From VXYK01 sp965221585 (GTDB lineage: Bacteria > Actinomycetota > Acidimicrobiia > Acidimicrobiales > Aldehydirespiratoraceae), in assembly GCA_965221585.1 (NCBI GenBank), contig OZ244898.1, positions 2,790,001 through 2,854,000 on the forward strand: 64,000 bases of DNA. Direction: 5' to 3'. A program made the translations under genes and the position numbers. The notes under the pieces are model-generated. The model saw only the letters and a program-made list of their open reading frames with translations, was not told where the DNA came from and searched no databases. Of the stretch, positions 44,034 to 52,603 are shown one piece after another (position 1 is the stretch's first letter; every line of letters begins with the position of its first letter).

Positions 44034-45668
44034 CTAGGTGTCGGCGGCCAGCAGTTGCTGGGCGAGGACCCGGGCCTCGTCGAGGTCGTCGACGAAGCGG
44101 TCGGCCGGTACTCGCTGGAGCACGTCGAGCGCCTGCAGGCTGCCCACCGGCAGGTCCGAGGTCCCCATGATGATGCAGTCGGTGTTCTCGTCGATGGCGA
44201 CATCGATGAGCTGCTCGACCACGACGGCCGCGCTGTCGTCCATGTAGACGGTGTCGGTGAAGTCGATGATGACCACCTCGTGATCGCGGACGTCCGCGCC
44301 GAGGACCGCGATCAACTTGTTGGCAGACGCCACCGTGAACGTTCCCCGCAGCGCCACGAGCCCGACATGGGCCGAGAACTCGTCGAAGTCGTCGTTGCGC
44401 TCTGCGGGGGCGTCGTCGGCCAGGAAGGCGTCATCCAGCAGTGGCACCGAGATCACGTTGTCGAGCTCCAGCCGCTCGAACTGGCGAGCGCTGGCCATTC
44501 CTGCGGCCACCAGGCCCACCACCACTGCGGTGACGAGGTCCGCGAACACCGTCAACCCCAGCGTGAGGACCATCACCAGCAGGTGCTCGCGCTGCACGCG
44601 GTGAAGATGGGTCATGAACCGCCAGTCGACTATGTCCCAGCCGACCTTGATCAGGATCCCGGCCAGCACCGGATGCGGGATCGACTCGACGAAGCGGCCG
44701 AGTCCCAGCGCCACCGCGAGCAGCAACAGCGCGCACAGCGACCCGGCGACGCGTGTGCGTGCCCCGGCTCGTATGTTGACGACCGTTCCCATGGTCGCGC
44801 CGGCTCCGGGGACTGCCCCGAAGAGCCCCGCGACGGTGTTGCCGAGACCCTGGCCCACGAGTTCTCGGTTGGGGTTGTGACGCTCCCGGGTGATGGAGTC
44901 CGCGATGAGAGCGGTCAGCAGGGTGTCGATGGCGCCGAGCAGCGCGATCGTGAGCGCCGGTTCGAGATCGGCGAGCAGACCCGTCGGTGACAGGTCCGGC
45001 ATGCGGAAGTTCGGCAGGCCGGTGGGCACCTCACCGATGACCGGTACGTCCTTCAGCCAGAGCACGCTCAGCAGCGTTCCCGCCGCCAGAGCCGCAACCG
45101 CGGAGGGCAGGACCTCGCGCAGCCGCCGCGGCCAACCCAGCCCCACCCCCAACGTCACCGCCGCGACCGCCAGCGCGCTCCAGTTGATCTCTGCCACCGC
45201 GTCGGGCCACTGGCGGATGGTCTCAACGGGTCCGCCCTCGGTGACGGGCAGCCCGACGAAGGGCAGCGTCTGGATCACCATGATGATCACGCCTATGCCC
45301 GACATGAAGCCCGAGATCACCGAGTACGGGGTGTAGGAGACCAGCCGGCCGATCCTCGCCAGCCCCAGCAGGATCTGGATGACGCCGGCGAGCACCACGA
45401 TCGTGAGAGCGCGGCCGATGTCGTGGCCTGCGTGGTCGGCGATGATGACCGCCATCGCGACCGCCATCGGTCCCGTCGGCCCCGAGATCACGGTGCTGGT
45501 CCCGCCGAACACCGCGGCAAGCAACCCCACGGCCACTGCGCCGTAGAGCCCCTCGATAGCGCCGAGGCCCGACGCGACTCCGAACGCCAACGCCAGCGGC
45601 AGCGCCACCACCGCCGCGGTCAACCCGCCGAAGAAGTCTCCGCGGAGCGTCTCCAGGCTGTAGGTCAC
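44034..45668 (-). CDS. SulP family inorganic anion transporter with STAS domain
   Basis: This 544-residue protein has about ten to twelve helices with the SLC26 core: GLYGAVAVGLLAAVFGGTSTVISGPTGPMAVAMAV (about 40-75), GFMSGIGVIIM, and a final helix region before a C-terminal STAS domain (about 440-544, with VVIIDFTDTVYMDDSAAVVV). It moves sulfate, bicarbonate or a similar anion. It is alone on the minus strand, between the tRNA-Ser gene and a second copy of the tRNA 3' end, so it may have entered by integration. Substrate cannot be told. Confidence 0.92.
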   Translation of the reverse strand: MTYSLETLRGDFFGGLTAAVVALPLALAFGVASGLGAIEGLYGAVAVGLLAAVFGGTSTVISGPTGPMAVAMAVIIADHAGHDIGRALTIVVLAGVIQILLGLARIGRLVSYTPYSVISGFMSGIGVIIMVIQTLPFVGLPVTEGGPVETIRQWPDAVAEINWSALAVAAVTLGVGLGWPRRLREVLPSAVAALAAGTLLSVLWLKDVPVIGEVPTGLPNFRMPDLSPTGLLADLEPALTIALLGAIDTLLTALIADSITRERHNPNRELVGQGLGNTVAGLFGAVPGAGATMGTVVNIRAGARTRVAGSLCALLLLAVALGLGRFVESIPHPVLAGILIKVGWDIVDWRFMTHLHRVQREHLLVMVLTLGLTVFADLVTAVVVGLVAAGMASARQFERLELDNVISVPLLDDAFLADDAPAERNDDFDEFSAHVGLVALRGTFTVASANKLIAVLGADVRDHEVVIIDFTDTVYMDDSAAVVVEQLIDVAIDENTDCIIMGTSDLPVGSLQALDVLQRVPADRFVDDLDEARVLAQQLLAADT

Positions 45669-45799
45669 ACTCGATGATAAGAGCAGCGCATTGGATGAGG
45701 CAATGATCGGCCTCTAGGCGGACACATTCATCCCGCCTGACCAGGGCTGATGATGACCGACAGACGACCACGCAAGCGAACAGCCGACATCACGGGCAT

Positions 45800-45813
45800 A
45801 CCCTCCGCCACAC
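45800..45813. repeat. Direct repeat copy 2, displaced copy of tRNA-Ser 3' end
   Basis: ACCCTCCGCCACAC, identical to 44006-44019. It follows gcat instead of the tRNA T-arm, so it is not part of a tRNA. With the first copy it frames 1.8 kb that contains only the SulP gene, as an att-site pair would. Confidence 0.8.
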
Positions 45814-45858
45814 CTCCTCCGTACTCGGTAGTCGCACCAGCGGGGTAGGTTCAGATAC

Positions 45859-46566
45859 ATGTGTGGGCGCTTCATCTCCAACACGCCGCCGGACGAACTG
45901 GCCCAGTTGTTGAGGGCGAAAGCTCCGGCTTCGGGCACCGCTCTGGATCCCAGTTACAACATCGCTCCGACCCAGTTGGTGCACGCCGCACGTGAGATCG
46001 GCGGTGTGCGCAGGCTCGATTCGCTGCGCTGGGGGCTCGTGCCGTTCTGGGCCAAGGACCCCCGGATCGGTGCACGGATGATCAACGCCCGCGCCGAGAC
46101 CGCCGCCACCAAGAACGCCTTTCGCTCCTCGCTGACCAAACGGCGCTGCATCATCCCAGCCGACGGGTTCTACGAATGGCAGCGAGTCGAAGGCTCCAAG
46201 CGCAAGCAACCCATGTTCATCAGCCGCCCCGACTCCGTGCCGTTCGCCTTCGCCGGTCTGTGGGCGGTGTGGCGTGACCGGGACAACCTCGACGTCGACG
46301 GAGAACCCCTCGAACTGCACTCGTGCACAATCCTCACCTGCGCCGCCAACCGCGCCATGGCACCGGTCCACGACCGGATGCCCGTGATGTTGCCGGAAGA
46401 CACCTGGGACTTCTGGCTCGACCCGTCCAACACCGACCCCGAAGCTACGACCGAACTGCTGGTCCCAGCCCCCTCCGAAGTTATCCGGATGCACCCGGTG
46501 TCGACCGATGTCAACAACGCCCGCAACGACGGCCCCCACCTAATCGAGCGTCTGCGAACACCATGA
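45859..46566 (+). CDS. SOS response-associated peptidase (SRAP/YedK/HMCES family)
   Basis: This 235-residue protein begins MCGRF, giving the catalytic Cys2 after Met removal. Further conserved residues are PSYNIAPTQ (Asn), LRWGLVPFWAKD, INARAETAA, GFYEWQ (Glu) and MAPVHDRMPV (His). The family crosslinks covalently to abasic sites in single-stranded DNA and protects them. It is alone, upstream of lspA with 47 bp between them. The 235-residue length is normal. Confidence 0.95.
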   Translation: MCGRFISNTPPDELAQLLRAKAPASGTALDPSYNIAPTQLVHAAREIGGVRRLDSLRWGLVPFWAKDPRIGARMINARAETAATKNAFRSSLTKRRCIIPADGFYEWQRVEGSKRKQPMFISRPDSVPFAFAGLWAVWRDRDNLDVDGEPLELHSCTILTCAANRAMAPVHDRMPVMLPEDTWDFWLDPSNTDPEATTELLVPAPSEVIRMHPVSTDVNNARNDGPHLIERLRTP

Positions 46567-46613
46567 AGTCGAGCGCCAATCTGGCCGGTGTCGGCTTGCG
46601 CTAGCGTGAACTG

Positions 46614-47114
46614 ATGCGATCGCGGAAATGGCAGGTCACGAGCGTCGTGATCGCTACGGTCCTGGTGCTCGACCAACTCTCCAAGGAGTGGGCCATCGAT
46701 CGGCTCAGCCGGGGGCGCACCATCGAAGTGCTGCCGACGCTCGAATTCGACCTCACCTACAACAGCGGTTTCTCTTTCGGCGCCGGAGCCGGCTACGGCC
46801 CGCTGGTGGGCACGCTGGTCATCGCCCTGTGTGGATTCATCGGCTGGCGGATCTGGATCGAGAGGCTGCCCGCTCGTGCCGCGATCCTCGCCGCGATCCT
46901 CGGAGGGGCTCTCGGAAACCTCATCGACCGGGTTGTCCGGGCCGACGACGGGTTCCTCTCGGGGAACGTCGTCGACTTCATTGATGTCACCTGGTACGCG
47001 GTTTTCAATGTGGCCGACATGTTCGTTGTGTGCGGCTGTATTGTGCTTGTGCTCTACGAATTACGGCATCGCGCGGATGCCTCGGAACCGTCATCGAGCG
47101 AAGATCCATCTTGA
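46614..47114 (+). CDS. lspA: Lipoprotein signal peptidase II
   Basis: This 166-residue membrane protein has four helices and the family boxes DQLSKEWA (about 20-27), YNSGFSFG (about 49-56), GGALGNLIDRV (about 97-107) and VVDFIDV...FNVADM with the second catalytic Asp. It cleaves the signal peptide of prolipoproteins such as the ZnuA-like and PotD-like proteins of this window. The stop overlaps the TTG start of the cytochrome gene (TTGA), so they are translationally coupled. Confidence 0.96.
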   Translation: MRSRKWQVTSVVIATVLVLDQLSKEWAIDRLSRGRTIEVLPTLEFDLTYNSGFSFGAGAGYGPLVGTLVIALCGFIGWRIWIERLPARAAILAAILGGALGNLIDRVVRADDGFLSGNVVDFIDVTWYAVFNVADMFVVCGCIVLVLYELRHRADASEPSSSEDPS

Positions 47115-47929
47115 CAGTCCAAACCCCCACCGAAACCGAAAAACCAGCCACCCAGAAGGCGATTCTCAAGCACAGGCGGGGCAGCCGCTGGATGCACTGG
47201 ATCAACTTCCCGCTGATCGTCATCATGGTCTGGAGCGGCCTTCGCATCTACTGGGCTGAACGCGTCTACAGCTTCGGCATTCTCGACTGGGAGATATTTC
47301 ATTTCTTCCCCGAGTTCTTCTACGAATGGTTCCACATCAACAGGCGCCTCGCCCGCGGCCTGGCGTTTCATTTCAACTTCGCCTGGTTGTTCACCATCAA
47401 CGGCCTCGCTTTCGTCATCTACACATGGCGCTCCGGTGAGTGGCGTGAGCTTGCGCCCAACCGGCGCTCGCTGCGCGGCTTCTTCGATGTGCTGCTTTAT
47501 GACCTGCGCATACGCAAGGGGGAACCACCGAAGCGGGGCCGCTACAACGAAGCCCAACGCCTGACCTACACGCTGGTGATCTTCCTCGGCGCGTTGGCCG
47601 TTATCAGCGGGTTCGCGTTGTTCAAACCCACTCAACTTGAGCCGTTGACCTGGCTGCTGGGGGGCTATACCTCGGCCCGAGTCATTCATTTCACGGTCAC
47701 GATCGCCTTCGTGCTGTTCTTTGTGGTCCATATCGCACAGGTGGCACGGGCCGGGTGGCGTAACTTCACAAGCATGGTCACCGGCTACGAACTGGTCGAC
47801 ATCGAACCCGACCAACCGGCCCAACCGCCCCCACCGCCCCAACCGCCCTATGCCGTGGAGCCGAACCGGCCGGAGGAGCCTCCCCAGTCAGAGGAGCCCG
47901 AACCAGTCAGAGGAGCAAGCGATGCCTGA
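47111..47929 (+). CDS. Cytochrome b-type membrane protein, partner of molybdoenzyme
   Basis: This 272-residue protein has four or five helices. His residues at RWMHWINFPLIVIMVWSGL (about 28-46), FHINRRLARGLAFHFNFAW (about 75-93) and ARVIHFTVTIAFVLFFVVHIAQV (about 197-219) suit bis-His haem b ligation as in Ni/Fe-hydrogenase or formate-dehydrogenase gamma subunits. A Pro-rich C-terminal tail (about 240-260) follows. TTG 47111 overlaps the lspA stop. It would pass electrons to the following exported molybdenum enzyme; the arrangement recalls MsrQ-MsrP, although this subunit resembles the gamma-type cytochrome more. Confidence 0.82.
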   Translation: MTVQTPTETEKPATQKAILKHRRGSRWMHWINFPLIVIMVWSGLRIYWAERVYSFGILDWEIFHFFPEFFYEWFHINRRLARGLAFHFNFAWLFTINGLAFVIYTWRSGEWRELAPNRRSLRGFFDVLLYDLRIRKGEPPKRGRYNEAQRLTYTLVIFLGALAVISGFALFKPTQLEPLTWLLGGYTSARVIHFTVTIAFVLFFVVHIAQVARAGWRNFTSMVTGYELVDIEPDQPAQPPPPPQPPYAVEPNRPEEPPQSEEPEPVRGASDA

Positions 47930-48671
47930 AAAGCCGGAACTATCGCTTGAGGCCTACCGGAAACGGTCCCGCCGCTCGCTGCTGACCGGAGGCGCCGCCG
48001 CCCTGGCCGGGCTTATCGGCTGGGGCTGGGTCCAGACCCAGCCCGAGACCAACAGAATCCCGAACGTGCTGCGCCAAGGGCACGAACTCAACGAATCTCT
48101 GTGGAAGAGTCTGTTTCGACACGACCACCAGGCACGCACCTTCGACCGCGAGGCCGCGTCTATCCTGCGGCTAAACGGTCGCCTCGGTCTGCGATCCGAG
48201 ATCGACCTCGACAGTTGGCAGATGACAGTCAAGGGACCCGACGGATCCGAGTTGGGACGCCACGTACTTGACGACATCAAGCGCCTCCCCTACCACGAGA
48301 TGACCATCGAACATAAGTGCATCGAGGGCTGGGCCCAGATCACCAACTGGGGCGGCGCCCGTTTCAGCGACTTCATGCGCCTCTACGAGAACCAACTCCC
48401 CGACAACATCAGCCACGTGTACCTCGAGACCCCCGACGGCCAGTACTACGTGAGCAACGACATCGAGACCATGCTCCACAGCCAGACCCTGCTCGCCTAC
48501 AACAACCTCGGAGAACCGATCGACGAACTCCACGGCGCGCCGCTGCGCCTCGCCACGCCGCTCAAGTACGGCATCAAACAGCTCAAGCGGATAGGCGAGA
48601 TCCAGTTCCTGACCGAGCACGGCGGCGACTACTGGGGCGAGCGCGGTTACGACTGGTACGCCGGACTCTGA
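47922..48671 (+). CDS. Molybdopterin-dependent oxidoreductase, sulfite-oxidase/MsrP fold, Tat-exported
   Basis: This 249-residue protein starts with a Tat signal (RKRSRRSLLTGGAAALAGLIG, with the RR pair at 17-18). The Mo-cofactor ligand is Cys133 in EHKCIEGWAQITNWGG, the motif of sulfite-oxidase-fold proteins, and RLPYHEMTIEHK precedes it. The length is short, as in MsrP/YedY. ATG 47922 overlaps the upstream stop at 47929 and has AGAGGAG before it. Likely a periplasmic/extracytoplasmic oxidoreductase that repairs methionine sulfoxide or reduces a similar small substrate. Confidence 0.88.
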   Translation: MPEKPELSLEAYRKRSRRSLLTGGAAALAGLIGWGWVQTQPETNRIPNVLRQGHELNESLWKSLFRHDHQARTFDREAASILRLNGRLGLRSEIDLDSWQMTVKGPDGSELGRHVLDDIKRLPYHEMTIEHKCIEGWAQITNWGGARFSDFMRLYENQLPDNISHVYLETPDGQYYVSNDIETMLHSQTLLAYNNLGEPIDELHGAPLRLATPLKYGIKQLKRIGEIQFLTEHGGDYWGERGYDWYAGL

Positions 48672-48675
48672 GCCC

Positions 48676-49152
48676 GTGGACGCCACGGCCTACCCGACAG
48701 ATGAGGCCCTGATGGGTATCGCCATCGACGAGGCCCAAAAGGCGATCGAACACGGAGATGTTCCGGTGGGGGCACTGGTGGTCGTCGATCGCCGGATCAT
48801 CGCCCGCCGACACAACGAAAGAGAGGCAACCAACGACCCGACGGCTCATGCAGAGCTGCTGGCAGTGCGCGACGCAGCACGCGCCCTCGATTCATGGCGG
48901 CTCGAGGGTGCCACCGTCGTCTGCACGCTCGAGCCGTGCGTCATGTGCGCCGGCGCGTTGCAGCAGGCCAGGGTCGCCCGGGTCGTCTACGGCGCGGCGG
49001 ACCTCAAGGCGGGTGCCTGTGGTTCTCTGTACAACCTCGGTGCGGACCCCCGTCTCAACCACGAGTTCGAGATTCAGCACGGGGTCCGGGCCGACGAATG
49101 CGCGGCCCTGCTCAGCGACTTCTTCGCCGACCGCCGAGCCGGCAACGACTGA
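48676..49152 (+). CDS. tadA: tRNA-specific adenosine deaminase TadA
   Basis: This 158-residue enzyme has the Zn motif HAE (His58, Glu60) and PCVMCAG (Cys88, Cys91), the deaminase hallmark, plus the C-terminal GSLYNLGADPRLNHEFEIQHGVRADEC helix and loop. It deaminates A34 of tRNA-Arg to inosine. The gene begins with GTG, 4 bp after the molybdoenzyme stop. It is short in comparison to nothing; length is typical. Confidence 0.96.
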   Translation: MDATAYPTDEALMGIAIDEAQKAIEHGDVPVGALVVVDRRIIARRHNEREATNDPTAHAELLAVRDAARALDSWRLEGATVVCTLEPCVMCAGALQQARVARVVYGAADLKAGACGSLYNLGADPRLNHEFEIQHGVRADECAALLSDFFADRRAGND

Positions 49153-49213
49153 CATCGGCAGTTCCCCGCTGAATTCGCGCCGGTTTTGGCGACGAACCTG
49201 CCAGAGTGTGGGC

Positions 49214-50587
49214 GTGGTTACCGCAGCAAGGTCACTCTGGCTGGATGAGCTTGAGTTGGACGCGGTCTCTCGGCCGGCGCTGCAGGGCGATCTCGAAGTT
49301 GACGTTGCGATCGTGGGTGGTGGGTTCACCGGACTGTGGACTGCCTACTACCTGGCCCAGCTCGACCCGTCGCTGAACGTGCTGGTGGTCGAGAAGAGCC
49401 ATGTCGGTTTCGGTGCCTCGGGACGCAACGGGGGCTGGGTCGTCGGTGAACTCGCGGCGGGAATCGAGAAGTACGCCGAGCGTTGCGGACTCGAAGACTC
49501 GCTTCGGCTGACCAGAGCGATCTTCGACGCGGTCGACGAAGTCGGGCGGATAGTCGACGCCGAAGCCATCGATTGTGGTTACGCCAAGGGCGGGGTGGTC
49601 CGCATGGCCCGCAACAGGCCGCAACTTCGTCGCCAGATCGAAGAAGTCGACCACCACCGTGAACTCGGTTTCGGGGAGGAGGAGATTCGTCTGCTCGACA
49701 AGCAGGAAACCGAGGCGATCGTCAATGCCACCGGGATCCTCGGCGGGATCATGTTTGCGCCCTGCGCCGCGGTCGACCCCGCCCGGTTGGTGCTGGGCCT
49801 GGCAGAGGCCTGCAACCGGGCCGGGGTCGCAATTGTTGAGCGCACCGCCGCGGAGGCGATCGAGCCGAGACGAGTGATTACCGAGCGGGGCACGATCAGC
49901 GCCTCGGTTGTGGTGCAGGCAACCGAGGGGTACACCCGGGACCTCAAGGGTCAGCGCCGCCGTCTGGCGCCGTTCTATTCGCGGATGATCGCCACCGAGC
50001 CCTTGAGTGAGGGAGTGCTGGAGCAGATCGGGTTGGCGAATCGACCGACATTCGCCGATGACCGGCACATGGTCATATACGGCCAACGAACCAGCGACGG
50101 TCGCATCGCCTTCGGTGGCAGGGGCGTGCCTTATCTCTACGGATCGAGGATCAGTCCGTCGATGGAGGTGCGTCCAGACTCGCACCGTCTGGTTCACGAG
50201 GCGCTGGTCGACCTGTTCCCGATTCTTGCCGACACACCGATCACACACCATTGGGGCGGAGTGTTCGGTGTGCCAAGGAACTGGACACCGTTCGTCGACT
50301 ACGACCGTGCCACCGGCATCGCCACGGCCGGCGGTTACGTCGGCGAGGGCGTGGCTGCTGCCAACCTGGCAGGCCGGACGCTTGCCGATCTGATCACCGA
50401 CACGGAGTCTGAACGGGTCGATCTGCCGTGGGTTGCGCCACAGGGCCGATCCTGGGAACCGGAGCCCCTCCGATGGCTGGGTATCCGCGGCAGCCGTCGA
50501 ATCATGGCCAGAGCCGACGACATCGAGGATCGTCGGGGTCAGGAGGCTCGACTGGCAATGACTCTGACACGCTGGCTCCGGGGCTGA
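49214..50587 (+). CDS. FAD-dependent oxidoreductase (DAO/PuuB-like)
   Basis: This 457-residue flavoprotein has the FAD dinucleotide fold VDVAIVGGGFTGLWTAYYLA (about 26-45), GASGRNGGWVVGEL (about 68-81), and a C-terminal ATAGGYVGEGVAAANLAGRTLADL, the pattern of D-amino-acid-oxidase/gamma-glutamylputrescine-oxidase enzymes. It may oxidise amines. The start is GTG 49214; an in-frame GTG at 49208 is possible. It lies near the polyamine transporter, so polyamine or gamma-glutamylated amine oxidation is a reasonable guess, not shown. Confidence 0.87.
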   Translation: MVTAARSLWLDELELDAVSRPALQGDLEVDVAIVGGGFTGLWTAYYLAQLDPSLNVLVVEKSHVGFGASGRNGGWVVGELAAGIEKYAERCGLEDSLRLTRAIFDAVDEVGRIVDAEAIDCGYAKGGVVRMARNRPQLRRQIEEVDHHRELGFGEEEIRLLDKQETEAIVNATGILGGIMFAPCAAVDPARLVLGLAEACNRAGVAIVERTAAEAIEPRRVITERGTISASVVVQATEGYTRDLKGQRRRLAPFYSRMIATEPLSEGVLEQIGLANRPTFADDRHMVIYGQRTSDGRIAFGGRGVPYLYGSRISPSMEVRPDSHRLVHEALVDLFPILADTPITHHWGGVFGVPRNWTPFVDYDRATGIATAGGYVGEGVAAANLAGRTLADLITDTESERVDLPWVAPQGRSWEPEPLRWLGIRGSRRIMARADDIEDRRGQEARLAMTLTRWLRG

Positions 50588-50633
50588 GGGATCCCGGGGG
50601 GCACCGAGACACGTTGTCTCCCGCTCTTGTTCA

Positions 50634-51377
50634 CTACGCGCCACCCGTGCTCTTGTTCGCTTCGCTCACGGGCCGCGGGGCCGCGGGCGGGCCGCTCGGG
50701 CCACGGCCTCGTTCGGCGTGACCCTGTGCGGGATGAATTCGCTCGTCCTCTTGGGGCTGATAGTCCGGGTTGTGCCAGACGATGAGGACCGAGTTGTTGC
50801 CGACCGTCGGGTCCTCCAGATAGTCGGGTAGGGCTCCAAGCGCGACAAATCCGTTGTTGAGCTGAAAGCTCAGGGTCGGATCGTGCAACTCCCCGGCAAC
50901 AACCTTGTCGATGTACTCGTCCGCGCTCATGTCGCCGAGGTGATCGGCGTACCCGGGAAGGACACCGCCGGCAACGATGCCGAGTTTGTTGAGCCGCCTG
51001 ACGCAGTCCTTGCGCAGTTCGTACAGACGACGACCGATCCCTCGGCCGCGGTACTCGGGGTACACGGAGATGTCGGTGCCGTAGTACCAGGGATTGTTGA
51101 TGTCATGGTTCGACACGCCGTCCTCACCGGTGACGTCAACAAGGGAATGCTCGGCGTGGTCGAAGTCGAACTCAACGAGGATCCCCAGGCCCATACCGAT
51201 GGGCCGACCGTTGTCAAGGACCACGAAATTGCCATCCGGGAACACTCGAGCCAACCGTTCCAACTCTCCCGCGTCGTAGAGATCGGCCGGGTCGATGGTG
51301 GAGAACACCGACAGCTCCAGTTCTTCGAGGGCCTCGGCGTGCTCCACCGACAAGTTGACGTATTCGAGGTCACCCAT
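50634..51377 (-). CDS. GNAT family N-acetyltransferase
   Basis: This 247-residue protein has the GNAT core: FVVLDNGRPIGMGLGILVEF, then ISVYPEYRGRGIGRRLYELR (motif A, Q/R-x-x-G-x-G/A, about 97-116), and WYYGTDI. The C-terminal 40 residues are Pro/Ala/Gly-rich and probably disordered. ATG 51377 overlaps the stop of the C45 gene (TGATG), so the two are coupled. The position beside polyamine genes allows an amine acetyltransferase role; there is no direct evidence for the substrate. Confidence 0.82.
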   Translation of the reverse strand: MGDLEYVNLSVEHAEALEELELSVFSTIDPADLYDAGELERLARVFPDGNFVVLDNGRPIGMGLGILVEFDFDHAEHSLVDVTGEDGVSNHDINNPWYYGTDISVYPEYRGRGIGRRLYELRKDCVRRLNKLGIVAGGVLPGYADHLGDMSADEYIDKVVAGELHDPTLSFQLNNGFVALGALPDYLEDPTVGNNSVLIVWHNPDYQPQEDERIHPAQGHAERGRGPSGPPAAPRPVSEANKSTGGA

Positions 51378-52465
51378 CAGCGCAGAAACTCGACGTGTTG
51401 AAATTCGTTCATGGAGGGAAGCCCCCATACCGCCCAGAAGTCCTTGGTCTTCGGGCGCATGACAACAGCCCCGGAAGACTCGACGTGGTAAGGGTCGGTC
51501 GCGATCTGACACACCGCGGCATCGCGGGTCAGTGCCATCAGATCCTCCTCGGTAACGCCATGACGATCCAGCCGTGCCCGTGCGGCACCGAGGCGGCGCC
51601 GAGAATTCTCGTCCAGATCACGCGGCCTCGGAGCCTCCACCACACCGGCGGAATCAACCAGCGTGTGATTCGTGTGAGCAACCGCATCGGAGGCCACGCG
51701 AGTGACGGGGCGAACGCTGGGCATCGCCTCGATGTTGTAACCCACGCCCTGCGCGTCGAACACCAGAAAGTTGTGTCCGCCAGCCAGATCCGCGTCGAGA
51801 ATGGCATCCCGGGCCGCGTCGGCCGAGGACTGTTCGAGAGCATCACGCACAACCTGAGTCCAGGTGACGCCTGCGGTGCCATCGCTGGCAGTCAGATTGT
51901 TGATGCCCACGCAAACGCCGAGTTCGTTCATCCCGATCTGACCCAACGCGCCCGTAGTCGTGAACACCAGCGCCGCCGGAGCATCATCAGGCCTGATCCT
52001 CAACAGAATCACATGATCGGTGGCAGACGCATGCATGTCCCAGGTCTGAGCCAGATATCCGGACCCGTCCCCACGAACATCGGGAACGATCACCGCGGTG
52101 CAGTCGTCGTCGACGACCGTTGCCGGATGCGCCCCGGAGACGACCGCTCGAACCGTGTCGACAAAATCCGTGAATCCACCAACCACCACCGCCTCAGCGG
52201 CCGAAATCCCCGCAGCATCAGCCATTGACACCATCTCGGCATAGAGCCTCGGCGAGTGCTGTTCATGCGCTCCGAGCATCGAAGCGGCCAGATCCACCAC
52301 GTCGCCCGGTTGCATCGGACCGCCCGACCACAGGCCCTGCGCCACCAACTCAACCCGCTCGGTAGTGTAGCGCCGGATCTCCTCGGCGAACCCGTGCCCA
52401 TGGCTGAAACCCATTGCCTCGGGTGACCCGACCAGGTCGACGATGCGGATAGCGGGACGCTGCAT
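51377..52465 (-). CDS. C45 family peptidase / acyl-CoA:6-aminopenicillanic acid acyltransferase-like (Ntn hydrolase)
   Basis: This 362-residue protein has the C45 layout: an N-terminal region with GHGFAEEIRR, then DDDCTAVIV where the Cys would become the N-terminal nucleophile after autocleavage (near residue 122), and DMHASATDHVILLRI. Later it has GQIGMNELGVCVGINNL and GHNFLVFDAQGVGYNIEAMP. These hydrolyse or transfer acyl groups on amides, such as N-acyl amino acids. ATG 52465 is used; GTG 52483 is in frame. It is divergent from the aminotransferase at 52604. Confidence 0.82.
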   Translation of the reverse strand: MQRPAIRIVDLVGSPEAMGFSHGHGFAEEIRRYTTERVELVAQGLWSGGPMQPGDVVDLAASMLGAHEQHSPRLYAEMVSMADAAGISAAEAVVVGGFTDFVDTVRAVVSGAHPATVVDDDCTAVIVPDVRGDGSGYLAQTWDMHASATDHVILLRIRPDDAPAALVFTTTGALGQIGMNELGVCVGINNLTASDGTAGVTWTQVVRDALEQSSADAARDAILDADLAGGHNFLVFDAQGVGYNIEAMPSVRPVTRVASDAVAHTNHTLVDSAGVVEAPRPRDLDENSRRRLGAARARLDRHGVTEEDLMALTRDAAVCQIATDPYHVESSGAVVMRPKTKDFWAVWGLPSMNEFQHVEFLR

Positions 52466-52603
52466 GGAACCATTGTGAACCACTCATACGAAAGCCACAA
52501 GCGAAATTGTCAACTAATCCGGTTGCGCCGAGGCCAAATCTGATGTTGAATCCGTCTTAGGAAGCAACAACAAGGGAACGTCTCATCGGGGAGGGACTAG
52601 CGA

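Noticed and set aside
50588..50720. GC-rich palindromes and repeated gctcttgttc
   Set aside because: Most of it encodes the disordered C-terminus of the GNAT protein and no clear terminator with a T-tract is present.
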